Positions 17,734-25,533 of a DNA stretch of 64,000 nucleotides are shown in pieces. The stretch is from a virus: positions 1 through 64,000 of IMG/VR virus record IMGVR_UViG_3300021365_000014, one strand, 5' to 3'. Both the position numbers and the translations under genes were made by a program. The notes below the pieces were generated by a model, which was given only the letters and a program-made list of their open reading frames with translations, was not told the origin of the DNA and did not search any database. Position 1 is the stretch's first letter. Each line of letters opens with the position of its first letter.

Positions 17734-18511
17734 GTAACTCCTTGTCGTGGTAGTGCCACACTCGATCAACACGTGTCTCACCTATGTACACCGCGTCTCC
17801 GGACTTGTTGGGGTAAAGATAATTGTTCTGATCCATGGCTCTCATTGTGTTATTCACTCCTGGCTTGTGATGTATAAATTTAAACCATTCATAGTCGATC
17901 AAATCTTTCGCTGTTGGATCCATTATCCTGTAAGCAAGAGCAAACACAACATCTGTGCTAGGATATTTGTCATGACAGTCTATCAACATACTTGTCTTTA
18001 CCTGGGTCCAATTTTTTACTATGTGTTTTGCGATTTCATAAAAGTTCTGTGCCTTTTTGCTCCTACGGAAATACATCAATCCGTTGTAGATGTTGGGCAA
18101 GTGATTTCTCTCGAACAGTTTCCTGTATGGGGTATGTTTAATCACGTTACCTCGATAATCAAAGCAGTCAACACTGAATAACAAATCGTGTTGCCACAAG
18201 TGATACCACCACCAATCTGTGTTGGTTGTCCATAACATGTCCGCTTCAAGTTTGATTGTGTGAGTGAAAGGGGAGATCTGGAACGCCTTGTGCTCGTTTG
18301 CCCACTTGATGTCATGTGCCGCACTGTCGTCTTGCCTCACCACTTTCACAACATCCACGTGTTCACTGTCGAACTTACTTTTCTCATCTGTGATCACGCA
18401 TATCTTGTTGTGCTTGTTCCAACGTTTTATGCTCTTTGCTAGAGTAATGGACAGTTCAACGTAGTCAGTCTTGTCATTGTTTTGTGCAAACCACAGAAAT
18501 CCCCTAGACAT
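17717..18511 (-). CDS. GT-A-like glycosyltransferase (paralogue 2)
   Basis: 264 residues from the ATG at 18511 (AGGAG 7 bases upstream, 8-base overlap with the previous gene). It begins MSRGFLWFAQ, like its neighbour's MSRGVLLFCF. The sequence TIKLEADMLW (E89, D91) sits where the neighbour has the DxD, so the metal site may be ExD. A Trp/Tyr-rich stretch follows. It is probably a glycosyltransferase of the same family as the gene upstream; the acceptor is unknown. Confidence 0.65.
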   Translation of the reverse strand: MSRGFLWFAQNNDKTDYVELSITLAKSIKRWNKHNKICVITDEKSKFDSEHVDVVKVVRQDDSAAHDIKWANEHKAFQISPFTHTIKLEADMLWTTNTDWWWYHLWQHDLLFSVDCFDYRGNVIKHTPYRKLFERNHLPNIYNGLMYFRRSKKAQNFYEIAKHIVKNWTQVKTSMLIDCHDKYPSTDVVFALAYRIMDPTAKDLIDYEWFKFIHHKPGVNNTMRAMDQNNYLYPNKSGDAVYIGETRVDRVWHYHDKELHARII

Positions 18512-19253
18512 TGAATATCTCCTTATTAAGGACATGCACATCTTGATTTTCCACCCATGATATCTGATCATTGTATTTCCATGCGATACCTTCGTTGGTC
18601 ATGTCAATCACTTCACAGTCTGGCGGCAGTGTCGGTAGTGCGAACGGCATCTTTTCATATCCAACAAATCCGTTTATCTGTTGCAGTGCCATTGCGAACA
18701 GATAATCATTACGTAGGTTCTTGGCATATATCCTGTACATCTCGTTGAAGTAAGAGTAGTTCTTCTTGATGTATTTTACTGTGTCAAATATCTTCCTTAC
18801 TTTTTCGTTTTTCTTAAACAGTAGCACAGTCGCCCACACCATGGGTATCATGCTCCACCTCCTGTGGTCGAACGTGTTCCTGCCTGTAAGATCATATGCT
18901 GTGTCTGGTACCAGGAAATCATATTCTGTGTCAAAGAGCTCTAACAAGTTATCCGTAAAACAGAAGTAGTCGATGTCCATCACAAGTGTTTTGTCATAGG
19001 GAGAAAGTTCGTATGCAAGATGCCTGTCCACATTGTTCCAAGATTTTCCTAGTTTAGTGTTACCTAGTTCGGGTTCAATAAATTTGTAATTTATTAAGCC
19101 TAATGGTTTGATTTTATTGAAAGTTTCAAAGTTAGTGACCACTGTGATTTCTACTTTGAGATTTTTCTTTACTAGGGCCACACACCTCTCCAGTATCTTG
19201 TGATACCGTGTGTGTTCAGTGTCAAAACAGAAAAGCAATACACCCCTGGACAT
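18504..19253 (-). CDS. GT-A-like glycosyltransferase (paralogue 1)
   Basis: 249 residues, starting at the second of two adjacent ATGs (19253), which gives a better distance to AAGGA and matches the MSRG start of the paralogue. The DxD motif is in LVMDIDYFCF (D93, D95), after a DRHLAYELSPYDK segment typical of GT-A phage proteins. It is translationally coupled to the upstream 105-residue gene (ATGA/TGATG). It likely transfers a sugar in the cytoplasm. Confidence 0.7.
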   Translation of the reverse strand: MSRGVLLFCFDTEHTRYHKILERCVALVKKNLKVEITVVTNFETFNKIKPLGLINYKFIEPELGNTKLGKSWNNVDRHLAYELSPYDKTLVMDIDYFCFTDNLLELFDTEYDFLVPDTAYDLTGRNTFDHRRWSMIPMVWATVLLFKKNEKVRKIFDTVKYIKKNYSYFNEMYRIYAKNLRNDYLFAMALQQINGFVGYEKMPFALPTLPPDCEVIDMTNEGIAWKYNDQISWVENQDVHVLNKEIFNV

Positions 19254-19570
19254 CATGCGTCCTTTTTGGTGAATGTCTTGTATATCTGATGGTATGCGTT
19301 CAGGCTCTCTTGATTGCGTTCCACTAGGATCGATAGGAATTTCGCCGGGTCAGTGATCTCAACCGGATTGTTGTTTGTGTCCAACAAGTAGAAACTGTCC
19401 TGTGATTCCTTCAAGGTCCTCACCAGGCAGATCGTTGTGGGATCCGCACGGAAAAGATTCCCGTTATAGGCCAAAACCTGTCGTGAGTGTGCCTTCTCCA
19501 GAGCGTTGCGTTTGGCGACCGCTATGTCGTAAGATAGATCTGATTGTCGTTTGAGTTCGCGAATATCCAT
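19253..19570 (-). CDS. Conserved phage hypothetical protein, first gene of the long minus operon
   Basis: 105 residues from the ATG at 19570; the ORF extends further but without support. It is helical and charged at the N-terminus (MDIRELKRQSDLSYDIAVAK), with a compact C-terminal half (SFYLLDTNNNPVEITDPAKF). Similar short proteins occur in T4-like marine phages with no known role. It lies immediately behind the promoter-like sequence at 19577-19605. Confidence 0.6.
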   Translation of the reverse strand: MDIRELKRQSDLSYDIAVAKRNALEKAHSRQVLAYNGNLFRADPTTICLVRTLKESQDSFYLLDTNNNPVEITDPAKFLSILVERNQESLNAYHQIYKTFTKKDA

Positions 19571-19576
19571 ACCACA

Positions 19577-19605
19577 ATTATACAATAATTATGGTGGAGA
19601 ATCAA
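19577..19605 (-). promoter_or_regulatory. Sigma70-like promoter for the minus-strand modification operon
   Basis: Read on the minus strand: TTGATT (19605-19600), 17 bases, then a perfect TATAAT (19582-19577). It lies in the only gap (19571-19618) between the tail-fibre genes and the 15 kb operon. The minus-10 ends 7 bases from the ATG at 19570, so transcripts might be nearly leaderless. It is not a T4 late consensus, suggesting earlier expression than the fibres. Confidence 0.5.
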
Positions 19606-19618
19606 CCTGGTAAAATTA

Positions 19619-20584
19619 TTATGTTGTAGTACCGTTGGCGTTGCCTTCGTTGCCTACCGAAGCGTGTGTGGGTGATGTCGTCAATCCCTCGTTGGTGTTT
19701 GGTGTTATCGCGAAAATGTTTGTAACCATCTTAGGAGTGTTTTTGATGTCCACCGCGATACCGCTTGTGTTTCCAGAGTCAAACTGGGTGTCATTGGCAC
19801 CGTCTGTTGCCACCATCTTGATGACCAAGGTCACAGCACTTCCTACCGCCGCGTTAAGTTTGGCGAAAAGCTCAATGTTGTTGTCAGTGTAGTTCGCGTT
19901 GTCTGTAGTCAATTTGATCAAGGACGTGTAACTTGTTCCTAGGTCATGGAAACCATTAGCAAGACCGCTTGTTGTCAAACTCTCACCTGAACCTGATCTT
20001 GTTGTTGCGTGTGCACCGATGTCGATGTTGCCCAGTGCCGCGCCTAGGTCTATGTAGGCCTGGTCTTTTGGACTGGTTGAGGACTGTGTGGTGCTGGTCA
20101 CTATCCTGACCTTGCCGCCTGCGTTGAAGAAGTGTCTCATCCTGTCCGCAGTTGCCCACGTGATACTGTGTTCATGAGTGGCCGTGCTGTCCCAACCCTC
20201 TGATGCAGTGGTGATGGTCTGTAATGATGATGATGTTGTCAATGCCGTGGCGTTTGTTGAACCAGCCGCTACCGCCGCCGCCAAGTTGGCCAGGTCTGAG
20301 ATCAATGCTGATCTTATGGCAATGGTGTCTCCCGCTGAAACTGATGATGATGTTATAGATGTGTTTGTATGGTTGGCAATGTTGTCTAGTCCTGTGAATA
20401 GACTGTTCCAACTTGATGCCGCGACAGTGTCACCTGCCGAAACCGTTGCTATTGCTGATTCTCCCAGTCCGTATATCGTAGAGCCTGTGCCCGCGAAGTG
20501 ATTGAATCCGAATGGATCTGAACTATTGTTTACGAATGCGTTGTATTCGTCATCTAAAATTGTATCACCTGCACTATATGCCAT
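19619..20584 (-). CDS. Virion structural/fibre-like protein
   Basis: 321 residues, rich in Ala, Ser, Thr, Gly and Asn with very few Cys. SAGDT is repeated three times near the N-terminus (SAGDTILDDEYNAF, SAGDTVAASSWNSL, SAGDTIAIRSAL), each followed by a helical segment. This is typical of T4-like marine-phage structural proteins. It ends the fibre cluster, and its neighbour on the 3' side is the modification operon. The exact position in the virion is unknown. Confidence 0.65.
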   Translation of the reverse strand: MAYSAGDTILDDEYNAFVNNSSDPFGFNHFAGTGSTIYGLGESAIATVSAGDTVAASSWNSLFTGLDNIANHTNTSITSSSVSAGDTIAIRSALISDLANLAAAVAAGSTNATALTTSSSLQTITTASEGWDSTATHEHSITWATADRMRHFFNAGGKVRIVTSTTQSSTSPKDQAYIDLGAALGNIDIGAHATTRSGSGESLTTSGLANGFHDLGTSYTSLIKLTTDNANYTDNNIELFAKLNAAVGSAVTLVIKMVATDGANDTQFDSGNTSGIAVDIKNTPKMVTNIFAITPNTNEGLTTSPTHASVGNEGNANGTTT

Positions 20585-20588
20585 ATTG

Positions 20589-22217
20589 TTATTTTACTCC
20601 TATTACGCACTCTGTGAGTGCTGTTTCTTCGTAATATTTATCTTTAATCATACGCCCTATGACGTTGAAATGGTTGCATTCGTCCGCTGTGGCCACACGT
20701 GCTTCGGCGTTTCCTGCAGAAACTAACCTGTCGCCTGCCTTGCCGGCGCCTTTGAGCTTGACGAAAACACGTCCTTTCAGCGCCACCATGGGGTGTGAGT
20801 CATTGTTTCCCGCCTGTGCGTTCATCAAGAATGCTGGAGATTCGGAGATCACACCAAATACAGCATCTGAAAGCTCTTCCTGGCATTTGGTTATCTCCGC
20901 TTCGCCACCTAATATCACTACGTCACCTACTTCCGTGTCACAATCTGCTTCATAACGCTCTGCCAAGTCAGCGTACATGGCACTCGTTGTTGTTGCATGT
21001 ACCACGTTAGCCCTGACGTCAACAAGAGTGGGTGCTGATAATTCGTTTTGGCCTCCTCCTGACTTGAATGCTGTCCAGGCTCCTCCCGCATTTCCATACG
21101 TTGTTGATCCATCATCAGCAAATGTTTCGTCCCACACCCAGTACAGGTTCTGTTCTGTGGCACTAGATGATTCACCTCTATTGACTTTCAATCCTGTGAA
21201 GTTAGGCATACCTGCGTTTGAAGATACGTTCCTGTTTAATTCTATTATGTTATCTTCCACAGACAGTGTGCTGGTGTTTATTATTGTATTTGTACCATCC
21301 ACTGTCAGATCTCCTACCCTCAAGTGTTCAATCCTGCCTTGTGCTCCGTTGATTCTTAATGCTTCTTTAGTGACTCCGCCATCGTTGACCGTGAATATTA
21401 TGTCCTTGTCTTGCGTGGTCTGTGCGATTGTGAAATCATCACTGGACAATGTCATCGTAATGTCATTGCCGGCACCTAGTCTTATACCATCGTCTGTTTG
21501 TATTGTGATTCTGCCTGTTGTTGTATCTGCTGAATCTGATCTTAGATAGTTTGCCGCGGCCACTCCGCCCAGTTCGTCTGAATCCGTTGCCGTGCCTCTG
21601 AATTTAGCAGATGTCACTGATGTTGAAAGTTGCACTCCTTGTGCCACTGAGGAGAAACCAGATGCTATCAATGCCGCACCGTTTGTCTCCGTTGAACTGG
21701 GTGTGAATGCTATGTTTGAGACTACACCAACCACGGTATCATTCGCAACCATTTTTAATATTGATCTATTGACACCCGTGTTGTCTTCCAAAATTTCACT
21801 GGTGAACTGTGTTACACCAGAACCTGCCACCGTTGTAGGACCGATCAAGGTCCAAGCAGTGCCTGAATAAACATAAAGTTGGTTGTTCGTGGTATCAAAC
21901 CATAGGTCACCCTGTACAGCATTGGTTGGTGATGTGGCAGAGTTAGTTGGTCCGCCTGCTGGTTTCCATTTATCTCCTGTCCAAACATTGATTCTTTTAT
22001 TTGTTTTATCAAACCAAAGTTGTCCTTGCTGTTTGTTCGACGGTGCTGTTGTGTTGTTGAAATTCTCTAGGAGTTTTACAAGGTTCTCGTTCAACCTCTC
22101 ACCGAATCCTGCGTAACCTTTACCTATAAGTGTAAGGTCCGTGGTAGCGACATCGATTGTTCCATCGGCTAGCGTTACCAATAAGGTTCCGAATGTGTTG
22201 TTTATCTTGTATGCCAT
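20589..22217 (-). CDS. Tail-fibre-like protein with YADLAE C-terminal domain (paralogue 1)
   Basis: 542 residues. It starts MAYKINNTFGTLL, a signature shared with the proteins at 25534 and 26978, then GKGYAGFGERLNENLVKLLENF and two GDLWFDTTNN-type repeats (QGQLWFDKTNK, QGDLWFDTTNN). The middle is a beta-rich fibre shaft. The C-terminus has YADLAERYEAD, then VVILGGEAEITK and FGVISESPAFLMNAQ, a domain common at the ends of marine phage fibres and thought to help folding or attachment. It is probably a long tail fibre or adhesin. Confidence 0.7.
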   Translation of the reverse strand: MAYKINNTFGTLLVTLADGTIDVATTDLTLIGKGYAGFGERLNENLVKLLENFNNTTAPSNKQQGQLWFDKTNKRINVWTGDKWKPAGGPTNSATSPTNAVQGDLWFDTTNNQLYVYSGTAWTLIGPTTVAGSGVTQFTSEILEDNTGVNRSILKMVANDTVVGVVSNIAFTPSSTETNGAALIASGFSSVAQGVQLSTSVTSAKFRGTATDSDELGGVAAANYLRSDSADTTTGRITIQTDDGIRLGAGNDITMTLSSDDFTIAQTTQDKDIIFTVNDGGVTKEALRINGAQGRIEHLRVGDLTVDGTNTIINTSTLSVEDNIIELNRNVSSNAGMPNFTGLKVNRGESSSATEQNLYWVWDETFADDGSTTYGNAGGAWTAFKSGGGQNELSAPTLVDVRANVVHATTTSAMYADLAERYEADCDTEVGDVVILGGEAEITKCQEELSDAVFGVISESPAFLMNAQAGNNDSHPMVALKGRVFVKLKGAGKAGDRLVSAGNAEARVATADECNHFNVIGRMIKDKYYEETALTECVIGVK

Positions 22218-22220
22218 TGT

Positions 22221-22403
22221 CTAGTCGTTGTTTGATGCGTTGTCTCTGACTTCTGTCAAGAAACTCACATCGCCCACCAATTTGATCAAAATAGTTGCAA
22301 GTTCAGGTGTCAGCATAGCGTCAATCTTTGCTTCTTCTTCTGACGTCCACGCTGTCTCGTAATTTGCATTGATGTAGTCTGCGACTTCTTGTTTTGTTGC
22401 CAT
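22221..22403 (-). CDS. Small acidic conserved protein, 60 residues
   Basis: 60 residues beginning MATKQEVADYINANYETAW. It is all-helical and acidic with a central DAMLTPELATILIKLVGD segment. It sits between a fibre gene and a GNAT gene, 3 bases from the former, and has a late-promoter-like AATAAATA upstream (22431-22424). It could be a fibre assembly factor; no family is recognised. Confidence 0.55.
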   Translation of the reverse strand: MATKQEVADYINANYETAWTSEEEAKIDAMLTPELATILIKLVGDVSFLTEVRDNASNND

Positions 22404-22422
22404 TTAAATGTACTCCTTATGC

Positions 22423-22887
22423 TTATTTATTACGGTTGTCGATCTGCTCATCGTCGGATATCCAAGTTAAATCCTTAGAATAAGACCCATCTAGGTCTCG
22501 TAGGAAAGTCTTCACGTTGCTTTCCGTAAGCACCATATTATGGTATTTTGTGTATCTTTTGTGCAGTGCCTGTTCCTTGGTAGCAGTGTAAACGAGCTTT
22601 ATTCCTTTAGTCTTTGCTAACTGCATTAAACTATCTATACATTTCTTGAGGCACTTGTGTGTGTTTCTTGGGTCAGCGTCCTTGTCTGTGACTATCCATT
22701 CCATGAAAGCAAACCGGGTGCCAACGCCTATATACAATCCACCAGCACACACTGGCTTCTCGTCGATCTCCACTATGATTCCGTCAGGTGGCAGGCACTC
22801 CTTGGGCACCACACCAAATTCCCATTGATTCCACCATGTGGTTAATGTGTCATAATCTTTTTCTCTGTCCCACAATCTATCTTGCAT
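22423..22887 (-). CDS. GNAT-like acetyltransferase
   Basis: 154 residues. The fold elements are readable: IIVEIDEKPVCAGGLYIGVG (beta hairpin), MEWIVTDKDADPRNT, a long helix CLKKCIDSLMQLAK, and LVYTATKEQALHKRYTKY as the C-terminal part. The usual Q/RxxGxG loop is replaced by DPRNTHK, as in other phage members. It overlaps the SDR gene by 11 bases, making a GNAT-SDR-2OG cassette between fibre genes. The substrate is unknown. Confidence 0.6.
   Translation of the reverse strand: MQDRLWDREKDYDTLTTWWNQWEFGVVPKECLPPDGIIVEIDEKPVCAGGLYIGVGTRFAFMEWIVTDKDADPRNTHKCLKKCIDSLMQLAKTKGIKLVYTATKEQALHKRYTKYHNMVLTESNVKTFLRDLDGSYSKDLTWISDDEQIDNRNK
22424..22431 (-). promoter_or_regulatory. Late-promoter-like AATAAATA
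   Basis: On the minus strand the bases read AATAAATA, one mismatch from the T4 late consensus TATAAATA, 20 bases before the ATG at 22403. It overlaps the end of the GNAT gene. It would drive the 60-residue gene and the fibre gene behind it. One mismatch makes it tentative. Confidence 0.35.
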
Positions 22888-23461
22888 TTTTCTGTATCAC
22901 CATCTTGTTTACATTGAATGTTGACTCAAAACAGTAACTGACTGCTTCTGCTACTTCATCTGCTTTTAATTTTGGCAGATTCTCCCAAAGGCCTTTAGTC
23001 ATGTCTGTGTCTACCACATCTGGACAAACGTCATACACCGATAAAGGTTTAGAAATTAACTCTTCCTGTAATTCGTTTATGTATTGTATCAATTCTTTTT
23101 TGATTTCACAATATTGTACATATTCGAACTTGTCCCAAATCTGGAATTCATTGTAGTCTGGTTCTTCTTCTATTCCAGACGTGCTTGTTATCACTGCTAC
23201 CTTCATCTTGTCAAACGAATGTCTGCCGTATATTTTTTTAAGAAGGGTCAACTGCCCTCTGTCTGCATGTGCATTCAACACTACGAGGCCACAATCTTGT
23301 ATTTTCTCTAATATCTTTTCTTGATCGTGTACTAGGTCAAAGCCATTACTTTTACTCATACCAACCACGTTGTATTTCTTTTTCTTGTAGAGGTCGCATA
23401 TGGCCTTTCCGATACCTCTGCTATGTCCTATGACTGCTATTTTATTTTTTTCTAGATTCAT
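22877..23461 (-). CDS. Short-chain dehydrogenase/reductase
   Basis: 194 residues, short for the classical SDR family (about 250). The cofactor motif GHSRGIGKA is at residues 12-20, the Ser region is ITSTSG (91-96), and the catalytic pair is Y117/K121 (YCEIK). A C-terminal DVVDTDMTKG segment matches the classical SDR loop near the substrate site. It overlaps the 2OG-oxygenase gene by 20 bases. It may oxidise or reduce a hydroxylated product of that enzyme. Confidence 0.8.
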   Translation of the reverse strand: MNLEKNKIAVIGHSRGIGKAICDLYKKKKYNVVGMSKSNGFDLVHDQEKILEKIQDCGLVVLNAHADRGQLTLLKKIYGRHSFDKMKVAVITSTSGIEEEPDYNEFQIWDKFEYVQYCEIKKELIQYINELQEELISKPLSVYDVCPDVVDTDMTKGLWENLPKLKADEVAEAVSYCFESTFNVNKMVIQKNAR

Positions 23462-24107
23462 ATATGTCCACTAAATTTTCCAACCCTTCAAAACATTCAG
23501 AGTAGTGTTGGTAATATTTGTCAAACTTGTCTTTAGTGTACAGTGATTCTTTGTAAAAGTCAATTAATAACGTGGTTCTTGGCCCTGGATTGTTGTTGAA
23601 ACCGTTGTGTAACTGTATGTCTGGTTGAAATATGAATGCTTCTCCTGTCTTCCATGTCATAAGTTCCTGTTTTTGTGTTTCAATATCCAAAACATACATG
23701 CCACTTTGCTCGCCACCCCCATCGTCGAGGCACATCTGGTAGCGCCATCCTCCTTCGTTATCTGTGTGGTTACCAATTTTGGTATTCGGGCCTACTGTCA
23801 TTATGGCCACATTTGTTTTGTAGGGAAATTTTCTCAGTATCGAATACAGCATGGGATAGTCATTAAATGATTGTCCTTCGTGTTCTCCTGATTGTATGCC
23901 CAACGCTTGCCATTGCCCGTGTACATAGTCTCCCGACTTGTCATCAAAATCGTCTGGTAGTCCTCTTACACTGTCTGAGAAGTCCTCTGGATCTAAAAAA
24001 GTTTTGTTAGGTTGTGAGTCGAACTCGTGTTTGATGTTTTGCCAGTGTTTGTCTAACTGCCTAAAACATTCGCCTTGCTGTCCGTGGTAAAAACTTTTAT
24101 CAAGCAT
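23442..24107 (-). CDS. 2OG-Fe(II) oxygenase, aspartyl/asparaginyl beta-hydroxylase-like
   Basis: 221 residues. The iron triad is H114 and D116 (GNHTDNEGGWRY) with H167 (IQLHNGFNNN), and R177 (GPRTTLLIDF) is the 2-oxoglutarate ligand. The layout matches the Asp/Asn beta-hydroxylase family common in marine phages. It could hydroxylate a fibre protein, a host protein or a small molecule. It overlaps the end of the Hint-domain fibre gene by 8 bases, hinting at a link to that protein. Confidence 0.8.
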   Translation of the reverse strand: MLDKSFYHGQQGECFRQLDKHWQNIKHEFDSQPNKTFLDPEDFSDSVRGLPDDFDDKSGDYVHGQWQALGIQSGEHEGQSFNDYPMLYSILRKFPYKTNVAIMTVGPNTKIGNHTDNEGGWRYQMCLDDGGGEQSGMYVLDIETQKQELMTWKTGEAFIFQPDIQLHNGFNNNPGPRTTLLIDFYKESLYTKDKFDKYYQHYSECFEGLENLVDIYESRKK

Positions 24108-25527
24108 TCAGTATATTAACATTTTTATCATGTATCTGTCTATCATGATCCTGCCAATTACTAAAAAATTGTTCGCCGTGGTTTACTAATTCTTGTTGTT
24201 CACTTAATTCAAAGTAGTCTGTGAACTCCGTGTTGTTGATAATAATTCTTCTATTCTCGTTACCGAACACGTACACTATAACTTCGTCGTCGCCTAATGA
24301 TCTTCCTATCCTGCTGTTTTCTACTCTTACCCATGCACCATCTTCTTTGACCATGTGTGTTCCAGATACTTGTATACCGTTGTAATCATATAAATTGTCT
24401 ATCAAGAACTTACCTGTCGCAAATACTTTGCCACCGACTGATACCGTGTCGCCTATGTCCACTTGCTCAACTGGTTTCAATGAACCATCGTGCATTGATA
24501 TCATTGTGCCTGCTATGAAACAACCACCTCCAGATCCGCCTCCACCTGAACTTGATCCGCCCTCTGCGTCACCGAACCCGGCCGCTGTTGACACGAAAGA
24601 TATCCCTGAATTGAACAAGGCCTTCCATACACCGCCTACTTTCATGTAACCTGCTGTCAAACGCTTCCAAGCACCCCCCACTTTGAAGAATCCTTCCGAA
24701 ATTTCTTTCCATGCTCCGCCTACTTTGATGTTTCCTTGTACAGCAACGTTGAAAATCACTACTGCTTTTCCATCGCCACCTGGCGAACTTGGACTGCCGC
24801 CAACTGCCACGCCTGCTGAATAGTGAGATTCACCTGTGCCTCCTGGTGTCACACCTGACCCATCACTAGATGAACCACTCGATGGCACTAGATTCGAACC
24901 AGACTTACCACCGGTACCACCGTTGTCGCCTGTTCCGCCATCACCTGATGTTCCGCCGTCAACACCACCACCGCCGGCTCCACCACCACCACCGTCTCCG
25001 CTGTGATCCTTGCCGTTCTCTCCCAGTGTGCCTGGTGTGTTTGATGTTGCTGAGTTTGAGTTAATTCCTGCTGTTCCGTTTGAGCTCTTACCTGCTCCTG
25101 CTCCACCTCCGCCGCCTCCTGCGACTGCGATGTCTGTTCCGTCGATCCTTACTAGAGTGGCTCCTCCGCCACCTCCACCTGAACCTGAATATGGTTGTGG
25201 TCCAGCGTTACCGCCTTCTCCACCTGAATATGCTGTTTTACTTTTTCCGTTAGTACCACCCGGTGCACCACCTCCCGATGATCCACCTGCTCCACCACCA
25301 CCAACTGCTACCTCTAGCGTTGTGTTGATCTGTCCTGATGAGATCGCTAAAGCAGTTTTTTTGACATGGTGTCCTGCGGCTCCTGTTCCTCCAGGTCCGC
25401 CAGCGTCTGAACCTCCGCCTCCGCCTGCGCCTGCCCAAAGGTATACGTCAATAGATGTTGTGCCCGCGGGAATGGTTGCCTGTTGTAGGGTACCTGTGTA
25501 GTTGAATGTCTTTACGACTGTTGGCAT
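24100..25527 (-). CDS. Glycine-rich tail fibre/adhesin with C-terminal Hint domain
   Basis: 475 residues. Residues about 30-260 are a collagen- or antifreeze-like Gly-rich region (GGGGG runs, polyglycine-II-like). Three short repeats then follow (GNIKVGGAWKEI, GFFKVGGAWKRL, GYMKVGGVWKAL). A Hint (hedgehog/intein) module starts at C336 (GGGCFIAGTMISMHDGSLKP) and has the block VSGTHMV (H391) and RVENS. Such modules can cut themselves or form an ester or thioester. The Gly-rich part resembles T4-like phage adhesins that bind host receptors. Cleavage upstream of C336 is likely but unproven. Confidence 0.75.
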   Translation of the reverse strand: MPTVVKTFNYTGTLQQATIPAGTTSIDVYLWAGAGGGGGSDAGGPGGTGAAGHHVKKTALAISSGQINTTLEVAVGGGGAGGSSGGGAPGGTNGKSKTAYSGGEGGNAGPQPYSGSGGGGGGATLVRIDGTDIAVAGGGGGGAGAGKSSNGTAGINSNSATSNTPGTLGENGKDHSGDGGGGGAGGGGVDGGTSGDGGTGDNGGTGGKSGSNLVPSSGSSSDGSGVTPGGTGESHYSAGVAVGGSPSSPGGDGKAVVIFNVAVQGNIKVGGAWKEISEGFFKVGGAWKRLTAGYMKVGGVWKALFNSGISFVSTAAGFGDAEGGSSSGGGGSGGGCFIAGTMISMHDGSLKPVEQVDIGDTVSVGGKVFATGKFLIDNLYDYNGIQVSGTHMVKEDGAWVRVENSRIGRSLGDDEVIVYVFGNENRRIIINNTEFTDYFELSEQQELVNHGEQFFSNWQDHDRQIHDKNVNILNA

Positions 25528-25533
25528 AAAGGA

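Noticed and set aside
25010-25501. 163-residue Pro-rich plus-strand ORF
   Set aside because: It is the complement of the glycine-rich repeats of the fibre gene; Pro/Ala runs are the mirror of GGN codons.
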